Part shown: piece by piece, positions 5,409 through 6,336 of the stretch
How positions within the stretch are numbered: position 1 is the first letter of the stretch
How the letters are laid out: every line of letters begins with the position of its first letter
DNA from: T1SED10-198M sp003554345 [NCBI: Candidatus Sumerlaeota bacterium]
GTDB lineage: Bacteria; Sumerlaeota; T1SED10-198M
Direction of reading: 5' to 3'
Assembly (NCBI GenBank): GCA_003554345.1
Contig: PWGE01000129.1
Span: 1 to 6,336, forward strand
DNA length: 6,336 nucleotides
Program-made: the position numbers and the translations under genes
Notes under the pieces: generated by a model
Databases searched by the model: none
Seen by the model: the letters and a program-made list of their open reading frames with translations, nothing else
Told to the model about the DNA's origin: nothing

Positions 5409-6335
5409 TTAGAGATCGAGTTTCTCTTCAACATCTTTAAAATCAGGTGCCTGCGAATATATTTTTTCCCATTCTTTGCGGGCACGCCCCATGTGTCCCA
5501 TGGCCTCGTATACAAGGCTTCGTTCATACCGCAAAGCTAATTCCAGCCTATCGGTAAGGATCGACTTTTTTCTTATCACAGAACTGAGTTCATCCCTGGC
5601 AGCGGTATGGAGCCCTAATTTCCTTAAAGCACGGGCTTTATACATTAATACGGCCGCATGATGCTCACTTTGTCGTTCCCCCTCCCTGGTAAGTTCTACA
5701 ATCTTCTTGCACATCTCTTCATCAACTTTTATGGTAGCAAAAATCCCGTATATACATGCCAGCAATATATCAACCTGCTGTGGTTGTGAAGCCAGCACGT
5801 TCTTAAAATAGCGGGCAGCCTTTTCTCTATCACCGGCCATGAGGTGTCCATAACCTGTAACCACTTTTATACGATCAAGGTCAAGAGTAACAGCAAACTT
5901 TAATCCATGACAGATGGTAAGCTGTGAATAACTGCGAATTCCATATTTCCGCAGAAGCTTACCAAGGCCGGCGTGCTTTTTTAAAACCCTGGTGAAATAC
6001 CTGATTGCTGGTTCGTACTCCTTCTCCTGAAAAAGGTACAATGCCGCACAGAAATAACTATCCGGAATAGAAGCAGCTTTATGAAAATTTGCCAGAGCTT
6101 CCGCTTTTTGTCCTTTGCTCATGGCGTTTACTCCTTCCACAAACGCCACTTCTTCCTCCGGCATAAAAAGTTTCTCAAAAAACCCCAGTTTGATTGGCAG
6201 AGAACGTTGAGGTTTAGCCGCCTGTTGCGCTTTTTGACGGCTTTGTTGTTTTTTCTTACCCTTTTTGGGGTAAGAGATATAAGAAACTCCTGTTCCTGGT
6301 ATTCCCACTGTTTTCCGGGTTCCTCTTTTACTCAC
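5409..6335 (-). CDS. DUF4236-like N-terminus with TPR repeats, 5' partial
   Basis: The visible 308 residues begin at a GTG on the window edge, but the opening SKRGTRKTVGIPGTGVSYISY looks like the end of a DUF4236 domain (typically ...RGxRxTxGxPGTGxSY), so the true start is probably some tens of codons upstream, outside the window. A basic, Gln/Lys-rich linker (24-45) follows. Then come helical hairpins of TPR type: about 63-92 (GVNAMSKGQKAEALANFHKA), 94-120 (LFQEKEYEPAIRYFTRVL), 155-187 (GYGHLMAGDREKAARYFKNV), 226-255 and 265-300. TPR arrays mediate protein-protein contacts, and the function of DUF4236 is not established. No membrane segment is visible in this part. The stop lies 22 bases ahead of the deacetylase ATG, so the two are probably co-transcribed and may work together, though no pathway is evident. 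Confidence 0.85.
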   Translation of the reverse strand: MSKRGTRKTVGIPGTGVSYISYPKKGKKKQQSRQKAQQAAKPQRSLPIKLGFFEKLFMPEEEVAFVEGVNAMSKGQKAEALANFHKAASIPDSYFCAALYLFQEKEYEPAIRYFTRVLKKHAGLGKLLRKYGIRSYSQLTICHGLKFAVTLDLDRIKVVTGYGHLMAGDREKAARYFKNVLASQPQQVDILLACIYGIFATIKVDEEMCKKIVELTREGERQSEHHAAVLMYKARALRKLGLHTAARDELSSVIRKKSILTDRLELALRYERSLVYEAMGHMGRARKEWEKIYSQAPDFKDVEEKLDL

Positions 6336-6336
6336 A

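Overview
The window comes from a bacterium of moderate GC content. All five genes lie on the minus strand, so transcription runs from high to low coordinates. The species cannot be named from sequence. The three-protein PurS/PurQ/PurL form of FGAM synthase excludes the single-chain enzyme of Enterobacteria and fits Firmicutes, Cyanobacteria, Spirochaetes, Chloroflexi, alphaproteobacteria and many candidate phyla. The repeat-rich gaps suggest an environmental or candidate-phylum genome, possibly a spirochaete, but this is only an impression.

Layout, read in the direction of transcription: (1) 6335-5409, a DUF4236-like plus TPR protein whose N-terminus lies outside the window; (2) 5386-4469, a PIG-L/LmbE-type zinc deacetylase starting 22 bases after the TPR gene, probably in the same operon; (3) 4468-3874, a 595-base gap without a convincing gene, built of dispersed repeat modules; (4) 3873-3631 purS and 3634-2945 purQ, translationally coupled by an ATGA overlap; (5) 2944-2809, a 136-base AT-rich gap; (6) 2808-595 purL; (7) 594-1, a second gap carrying the same repeat families.

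PurS, PurQ and PurL together form the glutamine-dependent FGAM synthase of de novo purine synthesis. PurQ releases ammonia from glutamine, PurL uses it with ATP to convert FGAR to FGAM, and PurS bridges the two. All three look intact. The deacetylase and TPR gene have no evident link to purine synthesis.

The least ordinary content is in the two gaps that bracket the pur block. Both hold the same modules in the same (+) orientation: a CATCGATG-containing module ending in TATTTTCAGAGGAG, and a CACGAA-rich module whose forward translation looks like the N-terminal leader of GxxExxY-type ORFs. The 14-mer TATTTTCAGAGGAG occurs four times exactly and acts as a junction after which different sequence follows. 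A GC-richer block at about 3946-4120 is open on both strands and stays unidentified. I see no CRISPR array, tRNA, rRNA or transposase gene.
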